This document shows, one piece after another, positions 53,958 through 61,048 of a stretch of DNA of 64,000 nt. The position numbers and the translations under genes are program-made. A model generated the notes under the pieces. It was not told the DNA's origin. It saw only the letters and a program-made list of their open reading frames with translations, and ran no database searches. Numbering within the stretch: position 1 is the stretch's first letter; the number at the start of each line of letters is the position of its first letter. Origin of the DNA: Bog-159 sp049511415 (GTDB taxonomy: Bacteria > Acidobacteriota > Terriglobia > Bryobacterales > Bryobacteraceae); the NCBI GenBank assembly GCA_049511415.1, contig JBEKYC010000024.1:1-64000 (forward strand), given 5' to 3'.

Positions 53958-55798
53958 GCCTCAACAAGGCCCCCCGGGGCTGCCGCCGGCGGCGTAGGTC
54001 GAACCAATTCCTGGATATACGCCACAGCCTCCGCAAGGCTGGTGGACAGGCGATCGGGTTGCGTCCGTTCGAAACGGGTGATGGCCTTTTGCGTATCACC
54101 GGCGAATCCCCAGACGCAAACCAGCACCTTCAGTTTTGGGAAGCGTTCCCGGATCTGCTTGCACATTGCCCGCGCCGGCGCGAAAGCGTAAGGCGGCAGC
54201 GCCGAGATGCAGACAATGTCGCCGTGTCCCGCTTCAATCATGGCGAGCACCTCATGGAGAGAAGTTCCGACGACGGGAAAGGACAGAGTCGCGAACCCCT
54301 TCTGCTCCAGCAGCTGAGACAGCATGGCCGCGGTGATCTCGTCGGCCCGGTCATGCGCCGGAAGACAGACGACTCTGGCGTCCGGATGCTCCGCGGCGCC
54401 GGATGGGCCCTCGGCCACTTGAGACTCGGAAAACTCGGCGATCATTTCGTTGATGCTGAGAAAAAGGAATTCTTCCCTGACGGCGTCAATGGCTCCTTTG
54501 TGGCGGTCCTGTTCGGCCATGCTCAATGCCGGGATGAGGACGGAGTCATACAACTCGACCAGCGGCCTGCCTTTCAGAAACTCGTCCACAATGGTATGCG
54601 CTTCCAGTTGATCCCTGGCGAGTAAACGCTGGTAGATCTGGGCCTCGGCCGCGAGAACGGGTTCGTCGCCCAGCAGGATATTCAGAAAGGACAGGTGGGG
54701 GACGTAGCGGCCCAGAACCACCACGCAGACTGTCAAAGGCGTAGAAAGGATCAGGCCAGCGGGGCCCCACAGAGCCGCCCAAAAGACGGCAGCCACCAGC
54801 AGTGCCAACGAAGAGATTCCCACGTGGGCGCCGTAGAGCCAGGGTTCCACCACGTTGCCGACCACCAGTTCGATGCCGGCGAAGAGCAGGAATACGAGCA
54901 GAGGCCTGTGCCAGCCATCGAAGGCGGCCAGGGACAGCGCCATCGGCAGCGTCGCCGCGGCGAGCGTTCCCACATACGGCACAATCCGCAGGATGCCGGC
55001 GACCGCTCCCCATAGCGCCGCATACGGTACGCCAACCAAATAGAGACCAAAACCAAACAGAGTTCCAAAGCCCGCATTGACCAGGAAAAGCATCAGCAAG
55101 TACCGGCTGACGCGGCCTGACGCGTCATCCAGCGCTTGCGTCATGCGGTTCAACTGGCCGAGCCCGGCCAGCAGCAGAAGGCGGTTCCTGAGGTCTTCTC
55201 TCTTGAGCAGCATGAAAACCGTAAAGATCACGACAAACCCTGCCCGTCCGAGAGGCGCAAGGACAGGCGTGCCGAGACCGCGAAGTTCCGCCCACCCGCT
55301 GGCTGAGGGTTGGACGATGCGAACGGCCATGGGAGGCATCGGCGCGGGCGGCGCATTCTGCTGCTTATGATTCTGACCCCGCGGAGGCAAGGCCGGGGAT
55401 GCCGCGCCTGGGCTGCCGAGTTCCCGCGCGATCTCCTGGATGCTCTCGGCAGCTTTGCCTAACTCTCCCGTTGCCGGGAGCTGAAATGCGTCAATCTTAG
55501 CCTGAATGTTCTGCCGGTATAAAGGGAGCTGATTGGCGACGTCCACCAACTGGTTCGCGATGACCCAGCCGATACCGCCAAGTACCGCGATCGTGAGCAG
55601 GACCGTCGTGAGCACCGACACGATGCGGCCAGTGCGCAGTCTTTGGAGGAATGCCGCTACCGGAGTCAAGAGAAACGTCAGAATCAGAGCGAAGGCGAAG
55701 GGGATCAGGATCTCGCGCGCAAAATACAGCGCTGCGATCGTTCCGAACAGGACAATGATCCCCGCATCGCCCTGGGGCTCAGGCCGCGTAGCGGGCAT
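53954..55798 (-). CDS. AI-2E family permease fused to a B12-binding-like domain
   Basis: In this 614-residue protein, residues 15-375 form an AI-2E/YdiK-type permease with about eight helices (YLVGVPYAALWGAVAGILRIVPYVG, VVEPWLYGAHVGISSLALLVAAVFW, GPAGLILSTPLTVCVVVLGRY). An internal Pro/Gln-rich insert lies near 130-155. Residues about 440-600 look like a cobalamin-binding Rossmann domain (DARVVCLPAHDRADEITAAMLSQLLEQKGF, IEAGHGDIVCISALPP), but the DxHxxG motif is absent, so B12 may not be bound. Transported substrates in this family are varied. A sigma-54-like site lies 60 bases upstream. Confidence 0.85.
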   Translation of the reverse strand: MPATRPEPQGDAGIIVLFGTIAALYFAREILIPFAFALILTFLLTPVAAFLQRLRTGRIVSVLTTVLLTIAVLGGIGWVIANQLVDVANQLPLYRQNIQAKIDAFQLPATGELGKAAESIQEIARELGSPGAASPALPPRGQNHKQQNAPPAPMPPMAVRIVQPSASGWAELRGLGTPVLAPLGRAGFVVIFTVFMLLKREDLRNRLLLLAGLGQLNRMTQALDDASGRVSRYLLMLFLVNAGFGTLFGFGLYLVGVPYAALWGAVAGILRIVPYVGTLAAATLPMALSLAAFDGWHRPLLVFLLFAGIELVVGNVVEPWLYGAHVGISSLALLVAAVFWAALWGPAGLILSTPLTVCVVVLGRYVPHLSFLNILLGDEPVLAAEAQIYQRLLARDQLEAHTIVDEFLKGRPLVELYDSVLIPALSMAEQDRHKGAIDAVREEFLFLSINEMIAEFSESQVAEGPSGAAEHPDARVVCLPAHDRADEITAAMLSQLLEQKGFATLSFPVVGTSLHEVLAMIEAGHGDIVCISALPPYAFAPARAMCKQIRERFPKLKVLVCVWGFAGDTQKAITRFERTQPDRLSTSLAEAVAYIQELVRPTPPAAAPGGLVEA

Positions 55799-55857
55799 TG
55801 CCGGAGACAGGCCGGCTTTTGCGGATGTTTGTTTTGGCAGGTGCAGCCTGAACAGAC

Positions 55858-55873
55858 AGCATGCCAGTCACCA
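55858..55873 (-). promoter_or_regulatory. Candidate sigma-54 promoter of the AI-2E-family gene
   Basis: The minus strand reads TGGTGACTGGCATGCT, with GG-N10-GC spacing. Transcription would start near 55847, giving a leader of about 49 bases. Confidence 0.5.
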
Positions 55874-55910
55874 CTCGACGTTTTCCTCCGCGACTATCCC
55901 TGGGAACGGG

Positions 55911-57197
55911 TCAGGTGGTGACGTTGTCCTGGCTAAAATGTGCTGGTTCATGCGGCCGACGGCCGAACCCGTTGACGGAAACTGATTCGCGGGACGCCAT
56001 TGCCTGCTGCCGGCGCGCCATTTCAAAAGTGCGCATGTATAGACTCGCGGTGTTGCTCCATACCATCGTGCGGCCCAACTCGTAGGCGTTATCGCTCATG
56101 GCCTTCCGGCGCACGCTATCGCGCAGCAAACCACTCACTTCCCGCGCGATCGCGCTCGGGTCCGCAAACGGCACCAGTACACCACGTTGGTCCTTCAACA
56201 GTTCGCAGGCGTGCCAATACGGCGTCGAGACTACGGCTTTGCCCGCGCCAAACGCGTACGCCAACGTTCCCGATGTGCTCTGGGCTTCGCCCAGATAAGG
56301 CGTAATGTAAAGATCGGTCGCGCCGATGAACTCGGTCAGTTCCTTCAGGTCCACAAAGCGATTGTGGAAGATGACATGCTTCGCGATTTCATTTCTCCTG
56401 GCCAGCGCCTCGAGGCCGCAGCGGTAGGCTTCGCCTCGCGTGCGCAGTTCGTGCGGGTGCGTGGCGCCCAGCACGATGTAGACGACCTCTGGAAACTCCG
56501 CCACGATATCCGGGAGAGCATTCAGCACATGTTCGATCCCCTTGTTCGGCGACAGCAGCCCAAACGTCAGTAAGACCTTCCTCCCACTCACGCCGAACTG
56601 ATCTTTATAATGATCCGGGGCGCGGAATGGCACGTCTGGGATACCGTGCGGGATCAGATCGATCTTGGCGTGTGGCGCCTGGTAAACCTGGCGCAAGATC
56701 GTCCTTCCACGCTCCGTCATGATCACCAGGCGGGCGGAGCGCGCGATCAATTCCTGCATCACGCGGTACTGGTCGGCGTTCGGCTGGAGCAGAACGGTGT
56801 GAAGTGTGGTGACCACCGGAGCGTTTAAGGCACGCAGTAGAGTCAACAAGTGGCTACCGGCCGGACCGCCGAAAATTCCGAACTCGTGCTGGACGGAGAC
56901 GACGTCCGCATTGCTGGAGTTCAGGAACCCCGCGGCGCGCCGGTAAGAACTCAGGTCCTGCTCCGCAATCTCGAAGCGAACGACTTCAGGATACCGATAG
57001 CAGCCGTCGACATCATTGACCGGCACCGCGAAGCACCCCTGCGGATGCCGGGCTGCCACTGCCTGAAGCAGGTCGGAGGTAAACGTAGCAATGCCACATT
57101 TGCGCGGCAGGTAGTCACCGAGAAACGCGATGGTTCGCGTGCCGGAAGCTGTCTTCCAAACTGGATTACGCGGCATCAACGAGGGTCTCGCTCTCAT
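55911..57197 (-). CDS. GT4 family glycosyltransferase, single-domain paralogue
   Basis: The 428-residue GT-B enzyme is close to the N-terminal half of the fusion at 15542-17830. Shared blocks are LGDYLPRKCGIATFTSDLL, VQHEFGIFGGPAGSHLL, HGIPDVPF, TFGLLSPNKGIEHVLNALP, TPYLGEAQSTSGTLAYAFGAGKAVVSTPYWHA and GREMVWSN-like GRTMVWSN. The alpha/alpha-barrel half is missing and the chain ends in an unrelated tail. I chose the ATG at 57197, which has an AGGAG site, although it lies 32 bases inside the DksA-like gene; a later ATG at 57176 is possible. It is probably co-transcribed with the DksA-like gene. Confidence 0.9.
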   Translation of the reverse strand: MRARPSLMPRNPVWKTASGTRTIAFLGDYLPRKCGIATFTSDLLQAVAARHPQGCFAVPVNDVDGCYRYPEVVRFEIAEQDLSSYRRAAGFLNSSNADVVSVQHEFGIFGGPAGSHLLTLLRALNAPVVTTLHTVLLQPNADQYRVMQELIARSARLVIMTERGRTILRQVYQAPHAKIDLIPHGIPDVPFRAPDHYKDQFGVSGRKVLLTFGLLSPNKGIEHVLNALPDIVAEFPEVVYIVLGATHPHELRTRGEAYRCGLEALARRNEIAKHVIFHNRFVDLKELTEFIGATDLYITPYLGEAQSTSGTLAYAFGAGKAVVSTPYWHACELLKDQRGVLVPFADPSAIAREVSGLLRDSVRRKAMSDNAYELGRTMVWSNTASLYMRTFEMARRQQAMASRESVSVNGFGRRPHEPAHFSQDNVTT

Positions 57198-57540
57198 TGC
57201 CTCGCTCCTGGCGATCACGATCGGCCGCCGTCTGGCATTGGACACAACGTGACGCCCATGGCACGGCCGTGAGGCGTTTCAGGCTGATTTCCGATTCGCA
57301 GTCGATGCAGGTTCCAAAGCTGCCATCGTAAACGCGTCGCAAGGCGGCTCTTACCTGACGCAGAAGGACCGAGTCCCGATCCACGTTTCGAATCGCCAGG
57401 TCCCGTTCCGACGCATACTGAATCTCATCCATTTGATCCGCGCTCTTCTCGATTGCGATGCCGTCCCGATTTCGCAATACCAGCTTCAGATCAGCTTCTT
57501 TTCGGTCCAGGATCTCTTGAAACGTATTGGTAGGTGCCAT
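57166..57540 (-). CDS. DksA/TraR-type zinc-finger protein
   Basis: The 124-residue protein has a helical N-terminal half (EILDRKEADLKLVLRNRDGIAIE...) and a four-Cys zinc finger (CIDCESEISLKRL...RCVQCQ), the DksA/TraR arrangement. Such proteins bind RNA polymerase in the secondary channel, often together with ppGpp. The acidic tip typical of DksA is less clear (residues 35-40), so it may be a specialised relative. The start is the ATG at 57540 with AAGGGA. A strong sigma-54-like site lies 44 bases upstream. Confidence 0.88.
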   Translation of the reverse strand: MAPTNTFQEILDRKEADLKLVLRNRDGIAIEKSADQMDEIQYASERDLAIRNVDRDSVLLRQVRAALRRVYDGSFGTCIDCESEISLKRLTAVPWASRCVQCQTAADRDRQERGNESETLVDAA

Positions 57541-57583
57541 TGCCGTGCCATCCCTTCGCTCGTGTGGTCTGGCTATAGTACAT

Positions 57584-57599
57584 AGCACGAGATGGTCCA
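57584..57599 (-). promoter_or_regulatory. Candidate sigma-54 promoter of the dksA-like/GT4 operon
   Basis: The minus strand reads TGGACCATCTCGTGCT, with GG-N10-GC spacing and the same CGTGCT end as the site ahead of the crp/fnr gene. The predicted leader is about 33 bases. Confidence 0.62.
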
Positions 57600-57919
57600 T
57601 CGCTGAGCCGGCGGGTGTTTGGCGGCGACCCGGCGGAACGAGATGCAAACGTTGCACTTGAAATGCGAAATCTGCCGGTTTGCGCGCCACTTGCCACACG
57701 GAGATCTTGGCAGGCACCCGAAATAACGGCGGCGCGCGTGCTGAAGAAATAGCGTGTGCGATTCACAACAGATGGCTGTTGAGCAACCTGGCGATGCCGC
57801 ACATGCCCATAGTGCTGGCGGCAATCAAGAAGAGGAGATCTTTATCGGATATGGAAGCTCCAGACGGGCGCTAAGCACGCGAATCCAGCTTATTCTGTAG
57901 GCGCAAAAGGAGCATCATC
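57600..57919. other. Intergenic stretch without a supported gene
   Basis: Short frames occur on both strands, for example a plus-strand frame from 57680 to 57874. They lack ribosome-binding sites or recognisable sequence. This divergent region separates the minus-strand dksA-like operon from the plus-strand Nramp gene. Confidence 0.4.
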
Positions 57920-57991
57920 ATGGAACTAGGATCGAGCGTGGCACGCACGCAGCCAACGAGCAGGCCATCGCTACACTGGCATGTCAACTGA
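57920..57991 (+). CDS. Possible 23-residue leader peptide ahead of the Nramp-family gene
   Basis: An ATG with a perfect AAAAGGAG site starts a 23-codon frame ending LHWHVN-stop, 29 bases before the transporter start. The spacing suits a leader peptide or translational coupling. A -24/-12-like sequence (TGGCACGCACGCAGCC at 57939-57954) lies inside it; if that is the real promoter the leader is not made. Only one of the two readings can be right. Confidence 0.35.
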   Translation: MELGSSVARTQPTSRPSLHWHVN

Positions 57992-58020
57992 GATGTCCAG
58001 CAGGATCACCAGGAGGGAGA

Positions 58021-59358
58021 TTGGTTTCGCGCCGTAGAAACACTGCGTCACCGGTATTGAGCCGGAACCCTTCGAGCGCCAAGGCTGCCAGGCGCGCGCT
58101 TGTACTGCAGGGCCGCTTCCGCAGGTTCTTTTCGAATCTTGGTCCTGGACTGATCACCGGCGCCGCGGATGACGACCCGTCGGGCATCTCGACGTATTCG
58201 GTCACCGGGGCCGGGTTCGGCTACGCTCCCTTGTGGACGGCAGTCTTCTCGTTCCCTTTGATGGCAGCCATACAGATCATGAGTGCCCGTCTGGGCATGG
58301 TTACCGGACTCGGGCTGGCAGGTGTGATTCGGAGGCACTATCCACGGTGGATCCTTTGGAGCGCCTGTGGTCTGCTCGTGGTCGCCAACATCGTCAACAT
58401 CGCCGCGGATCTCGGTGGCATGGCCGACGTAACGGCGCTTCTCACTGGTGTCAGGCCAATCTATTGGAGACCCTTATACGCCATCATCCTGGTTGGCCTA
58501 CTGTTCTGGACAAGTTACCGCCTCATCGCTCGCATCTTCAAGTGGCTCACCCTGGCGTTGTTTGCCTACATAGGCGCTGCGTTTCTGGCGCATCCGGACT
58601 GGGGCGCCGTCATGCGCGCGACCCTGATTCCCACCGTGCAGTGGACCGGCGCCTATTGGGCGACCTTGGTCGGTATCCTGGGAACCACTATCTCGCCATA
58701 TCTCTTTTTCTGGCAGGCCGCCCAGGAAGTAGAGCAGGATATCTCCTTGGGCCGGGCGACCGTGGAACAGCGTGAAGGCGCGACCAATCGGGAGATACGG
58801 GTTTCCCGAACCGACGTTCTCACGGGCATGTTCTTTTCGAATCTGGTGATGTACTTTATTATCTTAACGTCTGCCGCCACGCTACACGCGCATGGGCAAA
58901 CGACGATCTCCACTGCGCGCGATGCCGCGGAGGCGCTGCGTCCACTCGCCGGCGCTGGGGCGTACTGGCTCTTCAGCCTGGGTTTGATTGGAGCCGGCAT
59001 GCTGGGAGTCCCGGTATTGGCCGGATCTTGCGCTTATGCCATCGCAGAAGCGGCCGACTGGGTCGGCTCGCTGGAGGTACATCCACCCCTTGCGCACGGT
59101 TTCTATGCGGTCATCGGCGTCGCTATGGCGCTCGGCCTCGTCCTGGACTACGCCCGCCTCAACGCCATAAAGATGCTCTTCTGGTCCGCGGTTCTTAACG
59201 GGGCCCTGGCACCGCCTCTGCTGATCCTGGTCGTGCTGCTCACCAGTAGGGCGGATGTCATGGGAGAACGCCGGAACGGGCCTCTGCTTCGCTGGCTTGG
59301 GTGGACCTGCGCAGGTGTCATGCTGATCGCGACCGTCATTATGTTCGTGACGGCGTAG
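58021..59358 (+). CDS. Nramp-family divalent metal transporter
   Basis: The 445-residue membrane protein has about eleven helices. The first-helix motif GPGLITGAADDDPSGISTYS is the variant found in bacterial Nramp-related proteins, differing from the DPGN form of classical MntH. The helix-6-like segment reads LVGILGTTISPYLFFWQAAQEVEQ, without the Met of the classical metal site, so the ion could be Mg2+ or Mn2+. The start is a TTG at 58021 with an AGGAGGG site. The first 35 residues are basic and probably cytosolic. Confidence 0.88.
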   Translation: MVSRRRNTASPVLSRNPSSAKAARRALVLQGRFRRFFSNLGPGLITGAADDDPSGISTYSVTGAGFGYAPLWTAVFSFPLMAAIQIMSARLGMVTGLGLAGVIRRHYPRWILWSACGLLVVANIVNIAADLGGMADVTALLTGVRPIYWRPLYAIILVGLLFWTSYRLIARIFKWLTLALFAYIGAAFLAHPDWGAVMRATLIPTVQWTGAYWATLVGILGTTISPYLFFWQAAQEVEQDISLGRATVEQREGATNREIRVSRTDVLTGMFFSNLVMYFIILTSAATLHAHGQTTISTARDAAEALRPLAGAGAYWLFSLGLIGAGMLGVPVLAGSCAYAIAEAADWVGSLEVHPPLAHGFYAVIGVAMALGLVLDYARLNAIKMLFWSAVLNGALAPPLLILVVLLTSRADVMGERRNGPLLRWLGWTCAGVMLIATVIMFVTA

Positions 59359-59410
59359 TCCACATGCCGGCAGCGCCGTCTACCGGCATGTGGAACCTGA
59401 TATGGAAAAC

Positions 59411-59704
59411 CTAGCGCCAGCGTCCTTCAACCAAGACGTAGCCGCCCTTACGGTGAACCCAGCGATGTGCAACCCAGCGGGCGCCCGGCCGAGGCGGTTG
59501 TTCCCACCTTCCGGCGTTCCAGGCGTACGCACTGCCATCCCAGCGGTGGTACCCGTTAATCCACACATAGCCGGGTCCTGGCGCTTCGCCCCGCGTTTCG
59601 ACCACCGCCGCCGGCGGCGCGATACGCACCACCACGTCGGCCGCTGCGGCGCTGAACGCCATCCCGCCTACAAAAACCAATCCGATAAGTCGCTTGTAAA
59701 GCAT
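59411..59704 (-). CDS. Exported YXWXGXW-repeat protein
   Basis: The 97-residue protein has a signal peptide (LIGLVFVGGMAFSAAAAD, cleavage near residue 21). The mature part has aromatic repeats PGYVWINGYHRWDG, YAWNAGRWEQPP and YVLVEGRW that match the short YXWXGXW/WXXGXW repeat family. The function is unknown; the repeats suggest a small beta-structured envelope protein. AAGGAAG precedes the ATG at 59704. A -24/-12 match lies 46 bases upstream. Confidence 0.82.
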   Translation of the reverse strand: MLYKRLIGLVFVGGMAFSAAAADVVVRIAPPAAVVETRGEAPGPGYVWINGYHRWDGSAYAWNAGRWEQPPRPGARWVAHRWVHRKGGYVLVEGRWR

Positions 59705-59749
59705 AGCTGCACTCTTCCTTTTCTTCTTCTCAGCTGCGAACGAACCAGA

Positions 59750-59765
59750 AGCACGTACACTACCA
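59750..59765 (-). promoter_or_regulatory. Candidate sigma-54 promoter of the YXWXGXW-protein gene
   Basis: The minus strand reads TGGTAGTGTACGTGCT, with GG-N10-GC spacing. It sits in the 70-base gap between two minus-strand genes. The predicted leader is about 35 bases. Confidence 0.6.
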
Positions 59766-59774
59766 AGCTCCGGG

Positions 59775-59927
59775 TTAGTGGAACAGCCCTAACATGTAGG
59801 CTACGAGCAGAATCAATAGCACGCCGCCCACTCCGATGCCCGCGCCGCCTCCGTAACCCCAGCGGCCATAGCCGTAGTAACCACCACCTCCGAAAACCAA
59901 CAAAAGAACAATAATCAGTAGCAACAT
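59775..59927 (-). CDS. Tiny Gly/Tyr-rich membrane protein
   Basis: The 50-residue protein begins with a hydrophobic helix (MLLLIIVLLLVF) followed by GGGGYYGYGRWGYGGG and a second hydrophobic segment (VGGVLLILLVAYMLGLF). This helix-Gly/Tyr-helix design is seen in small bacterial membrane proteins of unknown function and is echoed by the short frame at 24221-24322. GAGGAACC-type sequence precedes the ATG at 59927. It follows the CsbD-like gene by 27 bases. Confidence 0.72.
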   Translation of the reverse strand: MLLLIIVLLLVFGGGGYYGYGRWGYGGGAGIGVGGVLLILLVAYMLGLFH

Positions 59928-59954
59928 TTTGGTTCCTCGCTTCTTTCCGACTAC

Positions 59955-60134
59955 TTACTTTTCAAATACTTTCTCAACCTGCCCGACCTTCTTTTGAACC
60001 TTTCCGGCGAGATTCTCGGATTGGCCTTCCGCCTCTAAGTCAGGATTACCAATGGCATGGCCGGCCTTTTCCTTGACTTTTCCTTTGACCTCGTGAAGCT
60101 TTCCTTGCATTTCGTCCTTCGTGCTCGGTGTCAT
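59955..60134 (-). CDS. CsbD-family stress protein
   Basis: The 59-residue protein has two CsbD-like helical repeats (MQGKLHEVKGKVKEKAGHAIGN and GQSENLAGKVQKKVGQVEKVF). It is hydrophilic and Lys-rich. I chose the ATG at 60134 because GGAG lies upstream. The family is abundant in stressed or starved cells. A very good -24/-12 match lies 26 bases upstream. A broken relative is at 21678-21877. Confidence 0.88.
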   Translation of the reverse strand: MTPSTKDEMQGKLHEVKGKVKEKAGHAIGNPDLEAEGQSENLAGKVQKKVGQVEKVFEK

Positions 60135-60159
60135 CTGTTTTCTCCGTCTTCCAATGAAG

Positions 60160-60175
60160 TGCAATCAGAGGTCCA
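60160..60175 (-). promoter_or_regulatory. Candidate sigma-54 promoter of the CsbD-like gene
   Basis: The minus strand reads TGGACCTCTGATTGCA, with TGG at -24, the textbook TTGCA at -12 and 10-base GG-GC spacing. Transcription would begin near 60149, about 15 bases before the ATG. Confidence 0.7.
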
Positions 60176-60266
60176 AAGGAAACCGGCATTGCGAACTCGG
60201 AGTTGGCCCTGGAAGACCGGAACCGTATGCAATTCCTGCCGTTGTTCGGGCAAGAGCTGCAGAGCG

Positions 60267-61046
60267 TCAATTACCCGAAGGCAGCGTGAAATAGAACGTC
60301 GATCCCAACCCAGGCGCCGATTCCATCCACATTCGGCCACCTTGCCACTCGATGGCCTTCTTGCAGAATGCGAGTCCGAGCCCGCTTCCGGGATGTTCCT
60401 TCCCGTGCAGGCGCTTGAACGCCCCGAATATGCGCTCCTGGAACTCCGAGTCTATGCCAGGACCGTTGTCTTCCACCGAAAATACGCATTCGAGGTCCAC
60501 GCGTGCGGATGAAATGTGAACGCGCGGCTCATTCGCACCGCGGTATTGAATGGCGTTCCTAATCAGATGCTGCAGGACCTTGGTCAGGGTTTCGAAGTCT
60601 CCTATTGCCATCGGCAAAAGGTCATGAGTAATGACCGCGCTCCGTTCTGTTATGAGATTGTCCGCCGCGAGGAGCGCCTGGCGAAGGACCGCTTCCATGT
60701 CCACCCGCGCGGATTGCCGGCCGGCCGGCCAAATGGCTGCGTAGTCCACCATGTCGGCGAGCAGCGACTGCATCTGCGCCGCTCCCTCCTGGATGCGCTC
60801 CAGGAATACGCCGCCTTCGGAATTCGGGCTGCCGGCACAGGTCTCGGCCATTAGTTGACTGTATGAGGCGATATCCCGGAGTGATTCGCGCAGGTTGTGA
60901 GCCGCCATCGAGACGAACTCTTCAAACTCCGCGCTCGCCCGGTCCACCTGCTTCCGAAGATCGACCCATCGCCGCTCTTCCGCCTCTAGCGCCTTGCGCA
61001 AGTGTTCGATATCGTCCTCTTTGGAGCTTTGGTCGGGAGTGCCCAT
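60267..61046 (-). CDS. Histidine kinase without sensor domain
   Basis: In this 259-residue protein a short N-terminal coil (residues 1-40) leads into a dimerisation helix with the phospho-His in VSMAAHNLRESLRDI (His50). A complete ATPase domain follows (IRNAIQYRG, DNGPGIDSEFQERIFGAFKRLH, GSGLGLAFCKKAIE). It resembles the last part of the upstream CheR fusion kinase. With no sensor or membrane part it must get its signal through protein contact. It begins 2 bases after the CheR fusion gene, so the two are made together. Confidence 0.92.
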   Translation of the reverse strand: MGTPDQSSKEDDIEHLRKALEAEERRWVDLRKQVDRASAEFEEFVSMAAHNLRESLRDIASYSQLMAETCAGSPNSEGGVFLERIQEGAAQMQSLLADMVDYAAIWPAGRQSARVDMEAVLRQALLAADNLITERSAVITHDLLPMAIGDFETLTKVLQHLIRNAIQYRGANEPRVHISSARVDLECVFSVEDNGPGIDSEFQERIFGAFKRLHGKEHPGSGLGLAFCKKAIEWQGGRMWMESAPGLGSTFYFTLPSGN

Positions 61047-61048
61047 TC

